A stretch of 64,000 nucleotides of DNA from Roseicella aerolata (GCF_020523605.1 NZ_JAJAQI010000013.1:62001-126000), one strand, 5' to 3'; positions 32,748 to 42,338 are shown, counted from the stretch's first letter. Translations and numbers: made by a program. Notes: generated by a model not told the origin, from the sequence alone.

Positions 32748-35700
32748 TCATGCCGCCTTCACCGATGGTCCGGCGGCCAGGGCAGGCTCATGCGCCGCGA
32801 GCAGCAGCTCGGCCGCCACCTCCTCCGGCGCGGGGGCATCGCGCAGCGCCTCCGCCAGGCGACGCGCCAGGCTGTCCACCGTCAGCGTGTCCGTCACCGC
32901 CGAGAGCGGCACCGGCATGCCCAGCCGCTGCTCCAGCGCGAGGCGCAGCTCCATCCCGCCCAGGCTGTCGAGGCCGAGGCTGCCGAGCGGCGCCTCCGCC
33001 GCCACCGCCGCCGGTGGCAGCCGCAGGATGCGGCCAAGCTCGCTGGCAAGCGCCTCCCGCAGCAGGGCGAGCGCCTCCGCCTCCGGTGCGGCGCGCAACC
33101 GGGCGCGCAGGTCACCGGCATCGCCCGCCGGTGCCGCGGCGCTGCGCACCGCCTCGAAGCAGGGCTCCTCCAGCACCGCGAGCGCCGCCCGCGCCTCGCC
33201 CCAGGCCAGGCGCGCATGGCCGAGCACCGCGGGCCCGGCCGCCAGCAGCGCGGGCAGGGCAGCCAGCGCCTCCTCCGCCGGCAGGGCGGTGGCGCCCAGA
33301 CGGCGGCGCAGGATCTCCGCCGTGCCGGCCTCCGCGGCCAGGATGCCGGCATCGGCGATCGGGCCCCAGGCGATCACGCTCGCGGGCCTGCCGGCGGCGC
33401 GGCGGCGGCGCGCCAGCGCCTCCAGCGCCGCATTGGCCGCGACATAGGCGCCCTGGCCGGGATTGCCGACCGCGACCGTCGCCGAGCCGAACATCAGGAA
33501 CAGCGCGAGCGGATCCCCGGCGGTCAGCGCATCGAGGCTCTCCGCCACCGCCAGCTTGGCGGCCAGCACGCGCGCCGCCCGCCCGGCCTCCATCGCCGCG
33601 GCCGCGCCATCCGCCATGACGGCGGCGGCATGCACCACGCCGCGGATCGGCGGCAGGGTGGCGCGGATGCCCCGCAGCGCCCGGTCGAGCGCAGCCGCAT
33701 CCGTCGCGTCGCAGGCGATGAGGTTGGCCTTGGCGCCAAGCGCCGCCAGGTCGCGGATGGCGGTCTCCGCCCCCGGCGTCTCCGCCCCGCGGCGGGAGAG
33801 CAGGGCGAGGTGCCGCACCCCCTGTGCCGCCAGCCAGCGCGCCGTGGCCAGGCCGAAGCCCTGGGTGCCGCCGACCACCAGCACCGTGCCGCGCGCCGCC
33901 TGCTGCAGGGCGGGCGCCCGGCGGGGCAGGGCCGCGGCGGCCGGCGGGCGCACCACCAGCTTGCCGATATGGCCGCTCGCCTGCAGGGTCCGGAAGGCGG
34001 TCTCGACCTCCGTCGCGGCGTATTCGGTGGCGGGCAGCGGGCGGAAGGTGCCGTCCCGCAGCCGGTCGGCGATCGAGCGCAGCAGCCGTGCCGCGACCTG
34101 CGGCCGGGCGCGCGGCAGCTCGTCCACATCCACTGCGAACCAGGTGACGTTGCGCCGCATCGGCCGCAGCGCGACGCGGCGGTTCTCGGCGAAATCGCGC
34201 TTGCCGAGCTCGAGGAAGCGGCCGAAGGGGCGCAGCAGCGCTATGGAGCGCTCCATCGCCTCGCCGGCCAGCGAGTTCAGCACGACATCCACGCAGCCTT
34301 CGTCTGCGCCCCGCCCGCCCCACGCCGCCCGCAGCGCGTCGGCGAAGCCGGCATCGCGGCTGTCCAGCACCAGCTCGGCGCCGGCGGCGCGCAGGAAGGC
34401 CCGCTTCGCCGGGCTGCCCGCGGTCGCCGCGACGCGCGCCCCGGCAGCCAGCGCCACCTGCAGCGCGGCGAGGCCGACCGCGCCGGCGCCGCCATGCACC
34501 AGCACGCGCTCGCCCGGCTCGATCCGCGCCAGCTCCTCCAGCGCATGCACCGCCGTGAGGAAGGCGACCGGCACGGTCGCGGCGGCGGCCGGGTCGATGC
34601 CATCGGGTAGCGCCGCCAGCGCTTCCGCCCGCGTCACCGCATGGGTGGCGAGCGCCCGCGGGGCGACGCCGAAGACGCGCTCGCCCGGGGCGAAGGGCAC
34701 GCCCGCACCGGCCGCCTCCACCACGCCCGCGCATTCCATGCCGAGGCCGGGGCCGGCGAAGCCGGGCAGCAGCGCCTCCTCTGGCAGCAGGCCCTGCGCC
34801 CACATCAGGTCGCGGAAATTCACGCCCGCCGCCTCGATCCGGATCGCCACCTCGCCCGGGCCGGGCGGGGGCAGGTCGAGCGGCGCCCAAGCCAGCGTGC
34901 CGAGCTGGCCGGGCTGACCGATGCGCAGCGCCGCCGGCCCGGCGGGCGGCGGGGCAGGCGGCAGGCCGGGACGCAGGCGCGGCACCAGCCGCGCCGCGCG
35001 GGTCAGCGTCACCTCGGCCTCGGCATCGCCCTCGGCCAGCAGCTCGCCCGCCAGCCGGCGCGCCGCCACCTCCGGCGTCAGGCCGGGGTCGAGGTCGATC
35101 CGGCGCGGCTTCAGCCCTGGATGCTCGTTCGCCAGCACGCGGCCGAGGGCGAAGCAGGCGGCGGCGGCCGGGTCATGCGTGCCCGCCTCCGGCTGCTGGC
35201 CGCCGGCCGTGACCAGGCGGAAGCCCTGCGCCGCGCCCTCCGCGGCCGCGGCCAGCCGGCCGAGCGCGGCGAGGCTCGCGGCGAGCGCGTCCCCGCCGCC
35301 GGCCAGCGCCACCACGAGGCTGCCCTGCAGGGCGGCGGGCGGGGTCCGGGCGGCCTCCGCCAGGTCATGCGCCGCGACCGTCGCGCCGCGCGCCTGCAGC
35401 AGCGCGGCCAGCGGGCCACGCAGCCAGCCCATGGCCGCATCGGCGAAGAGGGCGATGCGCCGCAGCTTGGGCGCGGCCAGCACCGCCGCGCCGTCCGGCG
35501 CCCGGGCGGCGAGCAGCAACGCCGGCCAGGGTGCGCCGGAGAGCGGCGTGCTCGCGGCCTCCCCCCAGCCGGCCTGGACGAGCGATGCCTCCCAGCCCGC
35601 GGCGGTCGGCAGCGGCGAGGTGCCGCCGGGCCCCGACCACCAGGCCGGGTCCTGGCCGCAGCAGAGATCGAAGACCGGGTTGGGAAGCGGTTCCACCAGC

Positions 35701-38700
35701 AGCAGGGCGGCACCGGGCGCGGCGGCCTGGCGCAGCACCTCCGGCAGCAGCGCACCGGCCCGCAGCCGGGCCCCGGCACCGAGACCGATGACGAGGTCGG
35801 CGGCGAGCGGTGGCGGCTCCGCGCCCAGCGGATCCCAGGGGAGGGCGGCATAGTCCAGCCCCGGCATGGCGGGCGGCGTCGCGGGGCCGGGACGGCCCGG
35901 CAGGCCGGCGGCGATGAAGCGGACCGCGCGGCCGGAGGCGGCGAGCGCCGCGGCGAGCCGCGCGGTCAGCGGCCCGGGGCCGGCGCCGACCTCCAGCACC
36001 CGCAGCGGCAGGCCGGACGGCCAGGCCGCGGCGAAGGCGGCCACCGCCTCGGCCAGCACCGCGCCGAGCCGCGCCTGGCCGGCGCTGTTGGCGGGCGGGC
36101 CCTCGGTGAGGGCGGGCTCGGCCGGGGTCTGCCAGTCGGCCAGCGCTGCCGGCAGCCGCTCGGCCGCCAGGGCCGCCCAGGCCAGGTCGGGCGCCAGCAC
36201 CGGCTGCTCCAGCAGCACCTGCCGCCAGATCCCCTCTGCCGGCGGCAGGTCGGGCGCCGGGACAGGGCGCAGCCCGGCCGGGCCGGGCACGGCGAGGCCC
36301 CCTTCGGCCAGCGCCGCCAGCAGGGCATGGGCCTGCGGGCCCGCAGCCGGCGCGGCCGAGAGCGCGGCATGCGCCGCGGCGGCGCAGAAGCCCTCCAGCA
36401 GCATGGCGGCCTCGCCCAGTTCGAGCGCGGCGTCCTGGCGCTGCGCGGTGGCAAGGCAGGGGCCGAGCGCCGGCCGCGCGCCGGCGGGCTGGCCGGGCAG
36501 GGGCGGGGCGGGCAGCAGCTCCACCCGGAAGGCGGCCTCCGCCGGGTCGGCGCGGCCGGGCAGGCGGATACGCTGGAGGGTGCAGCCTTCCAGCACCGCC
36601 ACCGGGGTGCCGGCGGCATCGCGCAGCAGCAGGTCGGCGGCGGCGCTGCGCTCCCCGCGGCTGGCCAGCGCGATCTCGGCCTGTCCGGCCGGCGCGGCGC
36701 CGGCGCGGACGACCAGGCGGGCGACGCGGACGGGAACGATGCCGGTGCCGGCTTCCGTGGAGCCGTCCGCCAGCAGCCCGACCAGCCCCTGCAGCGCGCC
36801 GTCCAGCCGGGCAGGGTGCAGCAGGAAGCCGTCATCCGCCGGCGCCGCCTCCGGCCGGCGCAGCCGGACCGCGGCGCGGCCGGCGGCAGGCTCGATCACC
36901 GCATGATCAAGGGATTCGAAGGCCGCGCCGTAATGCAGCCCGGCGGTGGCGGCGAGGCGGCGGATCGCCTCCCCCTCCAGCCGCATGCCCTGCGCCGGCG
37001 CCGGCGGGGCGGCGGCGGGCAGGGCGGGCAGGGCGGCCACTGCCGCTTCCAGATGCAGGGTCCAGGGTTCCGGCGCCAGGCGGCGGCGGGATTCCAGGGT
37101 GAATCGCCCGGCCTCGTCGAGCGTCGCGCGCAACTCGCGGGCATGCCCGGCCTCCAGCGGCAGGGCGGCATGGATCGCCGCCTCGCGCAGCTCGATGGCC
37201 GCGGCCTCCGGATGGCGGGCGCGGCCGGCGGCCAGCGCCATCTCCCACATCGCCGCGGCGGGCAGCACCGGCTCCCCAGCCAGGCGGTGGTCGGCCAGCC
37301 AGGGCTCCAGCGCGGTGTCGATATGCCGGCTCCAGTGCCTGGCTTCCGCGCCGCGGCGGAAACCGAGCAGCGGGTGCTCCGCCGGCGGCGCGACGGCCTC
37401 CACCGCCTCCACCGTGGTGCCGAACCAGACGCGCTGGCGCTCGAAGGGGGTGTGCGGCAGGCCGCGACGCGTGGCGGGGCCGGCGAAGGCGGGGCCCTGG
37501 CGCGGGTCGGCGCCAGCCGCCCAGGCGCGGTCGGCAATCGCCGGGAAGGGGTCGGCCGCGGGGTCGCGGCGGGAGAGGCTGGGCAGGATCGCCGCCTCGG
37601 CGCCCGCGGCGCGCAGGGAGTCCCGCAGATAGCCCTGCAGCACCGGGTTGGGCCCGATCTCCAGGAAGAGGCAGGGGCTGCGCCCGGCCGCCTCCCGCAT
37701 GGCTGCCAGGAATTGCACCGGCGCCCGCAGGTTGCGCCACCAATGCTCCGGCCCGCAGGCGGCCGGGTCGAGCGACGCGCCGGTCACGGTCGAGATCAGT
37801 GGCCGCTGCGGCGGCTGCGCCCGGAGGCCGGCCAGGTCGGCCAGCAGCCCTTCCCGCAGCCCGTCCATGGCGGTGCTGTGGAAGGCATAGTCGAGATCGA
37901 GGGCGAGGAAGCTCCAGCGCCGCTCCGCCGCCGCCGCCTCCAGCCGCGCCAGCAGGGGCGCCGGGCCGGCGACGGTCAGGCTCTCCGGCGCGTTGATGGC
38001 GGCGATCTCGATGCCGCGCCCGTCCAGGGTGCCGAGGGAGTCCAGCACCGGCAGCGCCGCCTCCGCCGAGGCGCCGAGGGCGGCCATGCGGCCCTGGCCG
38101 CGCGTCCGGGCCTGGTGGCGGCTGCGCGTGGCGACGAGGCGGGCGGCCTCCGACAGCTCCAGCATCCCCGCGGCGGCGGCGGCCGCGACCTCGCCGACCG
38201 AATGGCCGAGGCAGAGGGCGGGGCGGATGCCCTGCGCCGCGAGCGCCGCAACGATGCCGTGCTGCACGGCGAAGAGCAGCGGCTGGGCGACCTCGCTGGC
38301 CGCGAGATCCGCGGCCGTCACGCCGGCGGCGAGCCGATCCGTGACGGACCAGCCGAGCAGGGGGGCAAGCGCCGCATCGGCCGCCGCGACGCCCGCGGCG
38401 AAATCCGGACTGGCGGCGAGCTGCGCCTGCGCCATGCCGGCGAAGGGCGCGCCATTGCCGCTGAAGATGAAGGCGATGCCCTGGCCCGGCGCGGCGGCAC
38501 CCTGCGCCGCGGCGCCGGCCTTGCCCGCCTCCCAGGCCGCGAGGCCCTCGGCGAGGGCGGCCGGATCGTCGCCGCGCAGGGCGAGGCGCTGCGCCCAGGG
38601 GCCGCGATGGCGGGCGGCGCCGCGCAGCAGGGCAGGCAGCGCCGGGGCGGGCGTCGTGGCCAGCCGGTCCCGCCAGGTGGCGGCCAGCGCCTTCAGGCCG

Positions 38701-40085
38701 GCGGCGCTGCGGGCCGAGAGCAGCAGGGGCGGCAGCCGCGCGCCCGCCGGCTCGGCCTGCGGCTTCGGCGCGGGCGCGGCGCCGAGCAGCACGGTTGCGT
38801 TGGTCCCGCCGAAGCCGAAGCTGTTCACCCCGATGACGGCACGGCGGCGGCCGGGTAGCGGCTCCAGCCTTGTCGGCACGCAAAGGCCGAGGCCGGCGAA
38901 ATCGATGTTCGGGTTCGGCGTCTCGAAATGCAGGGAGGGGGGAATCTTCCCCTCCTCCAGCATCAGCAGGCCCTTGAGCAGCCCGACCATGCCCGAGGCC
39001 GGCTCGGTATGGCCGATATTTGTCTTGGCCGAGCCGATCGGCAGCGGCCGGCCGGCCCGGCGGCGGCCGATCGCCGCGCCGATCGCCGCGGCCTCGATCG
39101 GATCGCCGGCGGCGGTGCCCGTCCCATGCGCCTCGAAATAGCCGAGGCGCTCCGGCGCGACGCCGGAATCGGCCAGCACCTGCTCCAGCAGCGCCTGCTG
39201 CGCTGCCTGGCTGGGGAGGGAGATGCCCATGGTGCGGCCGGCGGCATTCACGCCGCTGCCGAGGATGACGCCGCGGATGGCATCGCCCGCCGCCAGCGCA
39301 TCGGCCAGCGGCTTCAGCAGCACCAGGCCGGCGCCTTCCGCCCGCACATAGCCATCCGCCCGCGCGTCGAAGGCATGGCAGCGGCCGGTGGGGGAGAGCA
39401 TCCCGGCCTTGGCGAAGCCGAGGAAGGGATAGGGCGCGAGCAGCAGGTTCACCCCGCCCACCAGGGCGGCCGGGATGCGGCCGGCGCGCAGCGCCTCGCA
39501 GGCCCAGTGCAGGGCGACGAGCGAGGAGGAGCAGGCGGTGTCGATGGTCTGCGCCGGGCCGCGCAGGTCGAAGACATGGCCGATGCGGTTGGCCAGGATC
39601 GACAGCGCGCTGCCGGTCATGAGGTAGCGGTCGCCCGAGGCGGGGTCGGGCTGCCGCAGGTCGCCGTAATCGGTCAGCGAGCCGCCGATGAAGACGCCCG
39701 TCTCCGTGCCGGCGAGGGCGCCCGGCGGCAGGCCGGCATCCTCCAGCGCCTCGGCGGCGACTTCCAGCAGCAGGCGCTGCTGCGGGTCCATCTCCGCCGC
39801 CTCGCGCGGGGAGATGCCGAAGGCACCCGGGTCGAAGCCGGCCACGTCGCCGAGCGTGCCGGCGGCGAAGGTGTAGGACTTGCCGGGCTCGCCGCGCCGC
39901 GGATGGGCGAAGAGGCGCTGCTCGAACCGGTCGGCCGGCAGGGTGCCGACGGCATCGCGGCCTTCCGCCAGCAGCCGCCACCAGGCGGCAAGGTCCGGCG
40001 CCCCCGGCAGGCGGCAGGCCGCCCCGACGATGGCGATGGCCTGCGCTGCCCGCCGCTGCGGCGGGCGCTGTCCGTGGCGGCTCAT
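32748..40085 (-). CDS. Iterative type I reducing polyketide synthase without thioesterase
   Basis: 2445 residues. Domains in order: KS (about 12-430; Cys185 in DTACSSS, His in EAHGTGT and KTNIGHTEP), AT (about 530-830; Ser629 in GHSVGE, specificity box YAFHS), DH (about 895-1150; His933 in DHRLAGEPVLP, Asp1095 in HPARLDGALQ), a methyltransferase-like segment (motif I VLEVGAGPGPLT near 1363), ER (about 1700-2010; NADPH site LVHGGAGAVG near 1863), KR (GGTQGFG near 2072, Ser in FGSATVAVG, Tyr2214 in GQGAYVAANA) and ACP (Ser2374 in LGLDSLGG). One set of domains implies iterative use. The order is that of fungal highly reducing synthases. No thioesterase or reductase follows the ACP, so release needs another protein, most likely the nearby alpha-oxoamine synthase. 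The start overlaps the glycosyltransferase stop (ATGA). Confidence 0.93.
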   Translation of the reverse strand: MSRHGQRPPQRRAAQAIAIVGAACRLPGAPDLAAWWRLLAEGRDAVGTLPADRFEQRLFAHPRRGEPGKSYTFAAGTLGDVAGFDPGAFGISPREAAEMDPQQRLLLEVAAEALEDAGLPPGALAGTETGVFIGGSLTDYGDLRQPDPASGDRYLMTGSALSILANRIGHVFDLRGPAQTIDTACSSSLVALHWACEALRAGRIPAALVGGVNLLLAPYPFLGFAKAGMLSPTGRCHAFDARADGYVRAEGAGLVLLKPLADALAAGDAIRGVILGSGVNAAGRTMGISLPSQAAQQALLEQVLADSGVAPERLGYFEAHGTGTAAGDPIEAAAIGAAIGRRRAGRPLPIGSAKTNIGHTEPASGMVGLLKGLLMLEEGKIPPSLHFETPNPNIDFAGLGLCVPTRLEPLPGRRRAVIGVNSFGFGGTNATVLLGAAPAPKPQAEPAGARLPPLLLSARSAAGLKALAATWRDRLATTPAPALPALLRGAARHRGPWAQRLALRGDDPAALAEGLAAWEAGKAGAAAQGAAAPGQGIAFIFSGNGAPFAGMAQAQLAASPDFAAGVAAADAALAPLLGWSVTDRLAAGVTAADLAASEVAQPLLFAVQHGIVAALAAQGIRPALCLGHSVGEVAAAAAAGMLELSEAARLVATRSRHQARTRGQGRMAALGASAEAALPVLDSLGTLDGRGIEIAAINAPESLTVAGPAPLLARLEAAAAERRWSFLALDLDYAFHSTAMDGLREGLLADLAGLRAQPPQRPLISTVTGASLDPAACGPEHWWRNLRAPVQFLAAMREAAGRSPCLFLEIGPNPVLQGYLRDSLRAAGAEAAILPSLSRRDPAADPFPAIADRAWAAGADPRQGPAFAGPATRRGLPHTPFERQRVWFGTTVEAVEAVAPPAEHPLLGFRRGAEARHWSRHIDTALEPWLADHRLAGEPVLPAAAMWEMALAAGRARHPEAAAIELREAAIHAALPLEAGHARELRATLDEAGRFTLESRRRLAPEPWTLHLEAAVAALPALPAAAPPAPAQGMRLEGEAIRRLAATAGLHYGAAFESLDHAVIEPAAGRAAVRLRRPEAAPADDGFLLHPARLDGALQGLVGLLADGSTEAGTGIVPVRVARLVVRAGAAPAGQAEIALASRGERSAAADLLLRDAAGTPVAVLEGCTLQRIRLPGRADPAEAAFRVELLPAPPLPGQPAGARPALGPCLATAQRQDAALELGEAAMLLEGFCAAAAHAALSAAPAAGPQAHALLAALAEGGLAVPGPAGLRPVPAPDLPPAEGIWRQVLLEQPVLAPDLAWAALAAERLPAALADWQTPAEPALTEGPPANSAGQARLGAVLAEAVAAFAAAWPSGLPLRVLEVGAGPGPLTARLAAALAASGRAVRFIAAGLPGRPGPATPPAMPGLDYAALPWDPLGAEPPPLAADLVIGLGAGARLRAGALLPEVLRQAAAPGAALLLVEPLPNPVFDLCCGQDPAWWSGPGGTSPLPTAAGWEASLVQAGWGEAASTPLSGAPWPALLLAARAPDGAAVLAAPKLRRIALFADAAMGWLRGPLAALLQARGATVAAHDLAEAARTPPAALQGSLVVALAGGGDALAASLAALGRLAAAAEGAAQGFRLVTAGGQQPEAGTHDPAAAACFALGRVLANEHPGLKPRRIDLDPGLTPEVAARRLAGELLAEGDAEAEVTLTRAARLVPRLRPGLPPAPPPAGPAALRIGQPGQLGTLAWAPLDLPPPGPGEVAIRIEAAGVNFRDLMWAQGLLPEEALLPGFAGPGLGMECAGVVEAAGAGVPFAPGERVFGVAPRALATHAVTRAEALAALPDGIDPAAAATVPVAFLTAVHALEELARIEPGERVLVHGGAGAVGLAALQVALAAGARVAATAGSPAKRAFLRAAGAELVLDSRDAGFADALRAAWGGRGADEGCVDVVLNSLAGEAMERSIALLRPFGRFLELGKRDFAENRRVALRPMRRNVTWFAVDVDELPRARPQVAARLLRSIADRLRDGTFRPLPATEYAATEVETAFRTLQASGHIGKLVVRPPAAAALPRRAPALQQAARGTVLVVGGTQGFGLATARWLAAQGVRHLALLSRRGAETPGAETAIRDLAALGAKANLIACDATDAAALDRALRGIRATLPPIRGVVHAAAVMADGAAAAMEAGRAARVLAAKLAVAESLDALTAGDPLALFLMFGSATVAVGNPGQGAYVAANAALEALARRRRAAGRPASVIAWGPIADAGILAAEAGTAEILRRRLGATALPAEEALAALPALLAAGPAVLGHARLAWGEARAALAVLEEPCFEAVRSAAAPAGDAGDLRARLRAAPEAEALALLREALASELGRILRLPPAAVAAEAPLGSLGLDSLGGMELRLALEQRLGMPVPLSAVTDTLTVDSLARRLAEALRDAPAPEEVAAELLLAAHEPALAAGPSVKAA

Positions 40086-41482
40086 GCCGGCATGGCGCCC
40101 ACCGGCGCCGGCTGGCTATGGCGTGTCGCGATGGGGGCGAGGGCCGGGCGGGGCTCGCGCACCGGCTTGCCGGTCACCTCGGCGAGCAGGGCATCCACTT
40201 CGGCGAAATGCGCCTCCCAGTCCGGGGCGTGCCAGTGCCGCAGCCGGGCGAGCTGGGCGGCGCGCGCCGCGCTGTCGGGCCCGGCATAGTCGAGGATGGC
40301 GCGGCGCCAGCCGAGTCCGTCCAGCGGATCGAGATAGTCGGGGACATTCCCGCCGACCTCGCGCAGCGCCGGCAGGTCGCTGCAGATGGCGGGCACGCCG
40401 AGCGCCAGCGCCTCGGCCAGCGGCAGGCCGTAGCCTTCGGTGAAGCTCGGGAAGAGCAGGGCGCGGGCGCCGGCGAGCAATTCGGTCACCTGGCTGTCGG
40501 GCGGCGTGCCGATCTCCTGCACCAGGCCGCGCAGCGCCTCGCACCGGTCCAGCAGGCTCAGCACGCTGCCATTCTCCCAGCCGCGGCGGCCGCAGAGCAG
40601 GAGCCTCGGGCTGGTGCGCCCCTCCATCGCCAGGTCGCGCCAGAGATGCAGTAGGAGCTGATGGTTCTTCCGCGGCTCCACCGTGCCGAGGCAGAGGAAA
40701 TAGGGCTCGGTCGGCAGCAGGGCGGCGGGGCGGCGCAGGGGCCGGATGCCGAGCGGGGCGATGGCGATGGGCGGGGCGGGGCGGCCATGCGGCGCGAGAT
40801 GGGCGCGCAGCGCGGCCTCGGTCGCCGCCGAGTTCACGATGACGCCGTCCGCGAGGGCCGCGGTGTTGGCGATGCGGGCGGCGTGGCGCGCGGCTTGCCG
40901 GGGGCGGGTGTACTCCGGATGGGTCAAGGGGATCAGGTCATGGATCAGCGGCACGAAGCGCGCGCCGGCGCGTCGGAGTTCTCCGATCGGCCCCTGGCGG
41001 TCGAGCGAGCGGTGCGAGACCAGCAGGAAGACCGGGTTGCGCACGCTGCGCAGGCGGCGCTGCAGGCTCGCCCGGCCGCCGCCCCGGGCGAGCCCGGCCT
41101 GCAGGCCGAGCGCGATGCGCTGCGCGCGGCGCAGGCCGCGGCCGGGCGGGGCGCCGTGTTCCCATACCTCCTCTAGCGCGTCGAGCAGCGCGGCCACACG
41201 GTCCCGCGGCAGGGCGGCGAACCAGCCCCAGAGGCTCTGCGCGGTGAAGGTGACGTCCTGTTCCGGCCCGGACAGCCAGCGTCGGGCATAGGCCATTTCG
41301 ACACGATCGATGCCGGTGGGGGATTTGCGGTGCACGCAGGACAGCAGACGCGAGACATCCAGGACGATGTGCACAGGGCCCCCGAAAGCTGCGCCGGCCG
41401 GCAGGGTTGCGTCAGAGCGCCGGAAGAAGTCGCGGGCCTGGCCGCGGGCGACCGGTCCATGGGATTCTGTAGGGCTGCTCAC
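40082..41482 (-). CDS. GT4-family glycosyltransferase
   Basis: 466 residues from a GTG at 41482, with AAGAAGAG 4 bases ahead. The N-terminal domain opens with VHIVLDVSRLL and SPTGIDRVEMAYARRW, a pattern common in alphaproteobacterial GT4 enzymes. The C-terminal domain has FLCLGTVEPRKNHQLLL, the nucleotide-sugar region LLLCGRRGW, and the retaining-GT motif FTEGYGLPLAEALALGVP with the paired Glu. It should transfer a sugar from a nucleotide donor in the cytosol. The stop overlaps the polyketide synthase start by 4 bp, so the two are translationally coupled. This suggests that the polyketide product, or its amino derivative, is glycosylated. Confidence 0.9.
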   Translation of the reverse strand: MSSPTESHGPVARGQARDFFRRSDATLPAGAAFGGPVHIVLDVSRLLSCVHRKSPTGIDRVEMAYARRWLSGPEQDVTFTAQSLWGWFAALPRDRVAALLDALEEVWEHGAPPGRGLRRAQRIALGLQAGLARGGGRASLQRRLRSVRNPVFLLVSHRSLDRQGPIGELRRAGARFVPLIHDLIPLTHPEYTRPRQAARHAARIANTAALADGVIVNSAATEAALRAHLAPHGRPAPPIAIAPLGIRPLRRPAALLPTEPYFLCLGTVEPRKNHQLLLHLWRDLAMEGRTSPRLLLCGRRGWENGSVLSLLDRCEALRGLVQEIGTPPDSQVTELLAGARALLFPSFTEGYGLPLAEALALGVPAICSDLPALREVGGNVPDYLDPLDGLGWRRAILDYAGPDSAARAAQLARLRHWHAPDWEAHFAEVDALLAEVTGKPVREPRPALAPIATRHSQPAPVGAMPA

Positions 41483-41487
41483 GACTC

Positions 41488-41516
41488 TTCTTACGATAAA
41501 GTAATAAAACTGTCAA
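41488..41516 (-). promoter_or_regulatory. Promoter of the glycosyltransferase-polyketide synthase operon
   Basis: On the minus strand a perfect TTGACA (41511-41516) is followed after 17 bp by TAAGAA (41488-41493). The spacer is A/T-only for most of its length, in sharp contrast to the surrounding DNA. Transcription from here would begin almost at the GTG codon at 41482, giving a leaderless or very short leader; a -10 further upstream within the AT block is also possible. Confidence 0.6.
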
Positions 41517-41527
41517 CTGGGAGTTGA
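41513..41527. promoter_or_regulatory. Palindrome overlapping the -35 box, possible operator
   Basis: TCAACT-GGG-AGTTGA, a perfect 6-bp inverted repeat with a 3-bp centre, covers part of the TTGACA element of the polyketide operon and lies between divergent genes. The shape suits a dimeric regulator of TetR or MarR type; no regulator gene is adjacent. Confidence 0.4.
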
Positions 41528-41613
41528 TGGATTCGGCCGATGTCTGGTCCGGTTTGACAGGGAGGCACAGGCCGCCATCCTGCTCGCCGCGAAGCGGGAG
41601 AGGGGGCGGGGCC

Positions 41614-42045
41614 ATGGGCATCTGGAAGCGGGCGATGCCGGCGGAGAGTTTCGGCGAGCGCCACGCGGCGACCCTGCCCGGCTTGCTCGGCATCCGGCTG
41701 GTCGAGCTGGGCGAGGATTACGCCCGTGCCACGATGCCGGTGGATGAGCGCCATATCCAGCCCTTCGGCATCCTGCACGGCGGGGCGAGCGTAGTGCTGG
41801 CGGAGACCATCGGTTCCGTCTGTGGGACGCTGGCGCTGGATGAGGGCTGGATGGTGGTGGGACTCGAGGTGAATGCGAACCACCTGGCGCCGGTGCAGAA
41901 GGGGGACACGGTGGAGGCGCTGTGCCGGCCGTTGCAGATCGGCCGCACCGTGCAGGTCTGGCAGATCGAGATTCGCCGGGGCGATGGGCGGCTGACCTGC
42001 ATCTCCCGCCTCACCACCGCCGTGCGTGAGATGCGGGCAGGCTGA
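41614..42045 (+). CDS. PaaI-type hotdog thioesterase
   Basis: 143 residues from the ATG at 41614, behind a GGGAGAGGGGG stretch; an in-frame ATG at 41524 adds 30 unlikely residues. The hotdog signature is FGILHGGASVVLAETIGS near residues 50-67, followed by VGLEVNANHLAPVQKGD. Enzymes of this family hydrolyse aryl- or acyl-CoA thioesters such as phenylacetyl-CoA or 1,4-dihydroxy-2-naphthoyl-CoA. It diverges from the polyketide operon with a shared AT-rich control region. It could edit or release acyl chains for that pathway, but a housekeeping role is equally possible. Confidence 0.88.
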   Translation: MGIWKRAMPAESFGERHAATLPGLLGIRLVELGEDYARATMPVDERHIQPFGILHGGASVVLAETIGSVCGTLALDEGWMVVGLEVNANHLAPVQKGDTVEALCRPLQIGRTVQVWQIEIRRGDGRLTCISRLTTAVREMRAG

Positions 42046-42263
42046 TCGGGGGTGATGCCGGGCGCAATCGGGCCTGGACATGGGCCGTGTTGGCTCCTCA
42101 TCCGCGGGCAGCGTCCTGCCGCCCCTGAGGCGCGAGGATGCCAGGAGAATTCTTACCGCTGGGTTGCCCGAATGGCGGCGCCGGCGCCTTCGACGAGGAT
42201 GACGCGAAGGGGTTGCGCGATCGGGGACGAGCCGTTAGAGAGCCCGGGCTTCCGGACCGGCAA

Positions 42264-42338
<75 letters not shown>

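Noticed and set aside
34641-38858. A 1405-codon open frame on the plus strand opposite the polyketide synthase
   Set aside because: It is Arg/Gly/Gln-rich with no domain, and it is the mirror of the well-supported synthase frame. High GC makes stop codons rare on the opposite strand.
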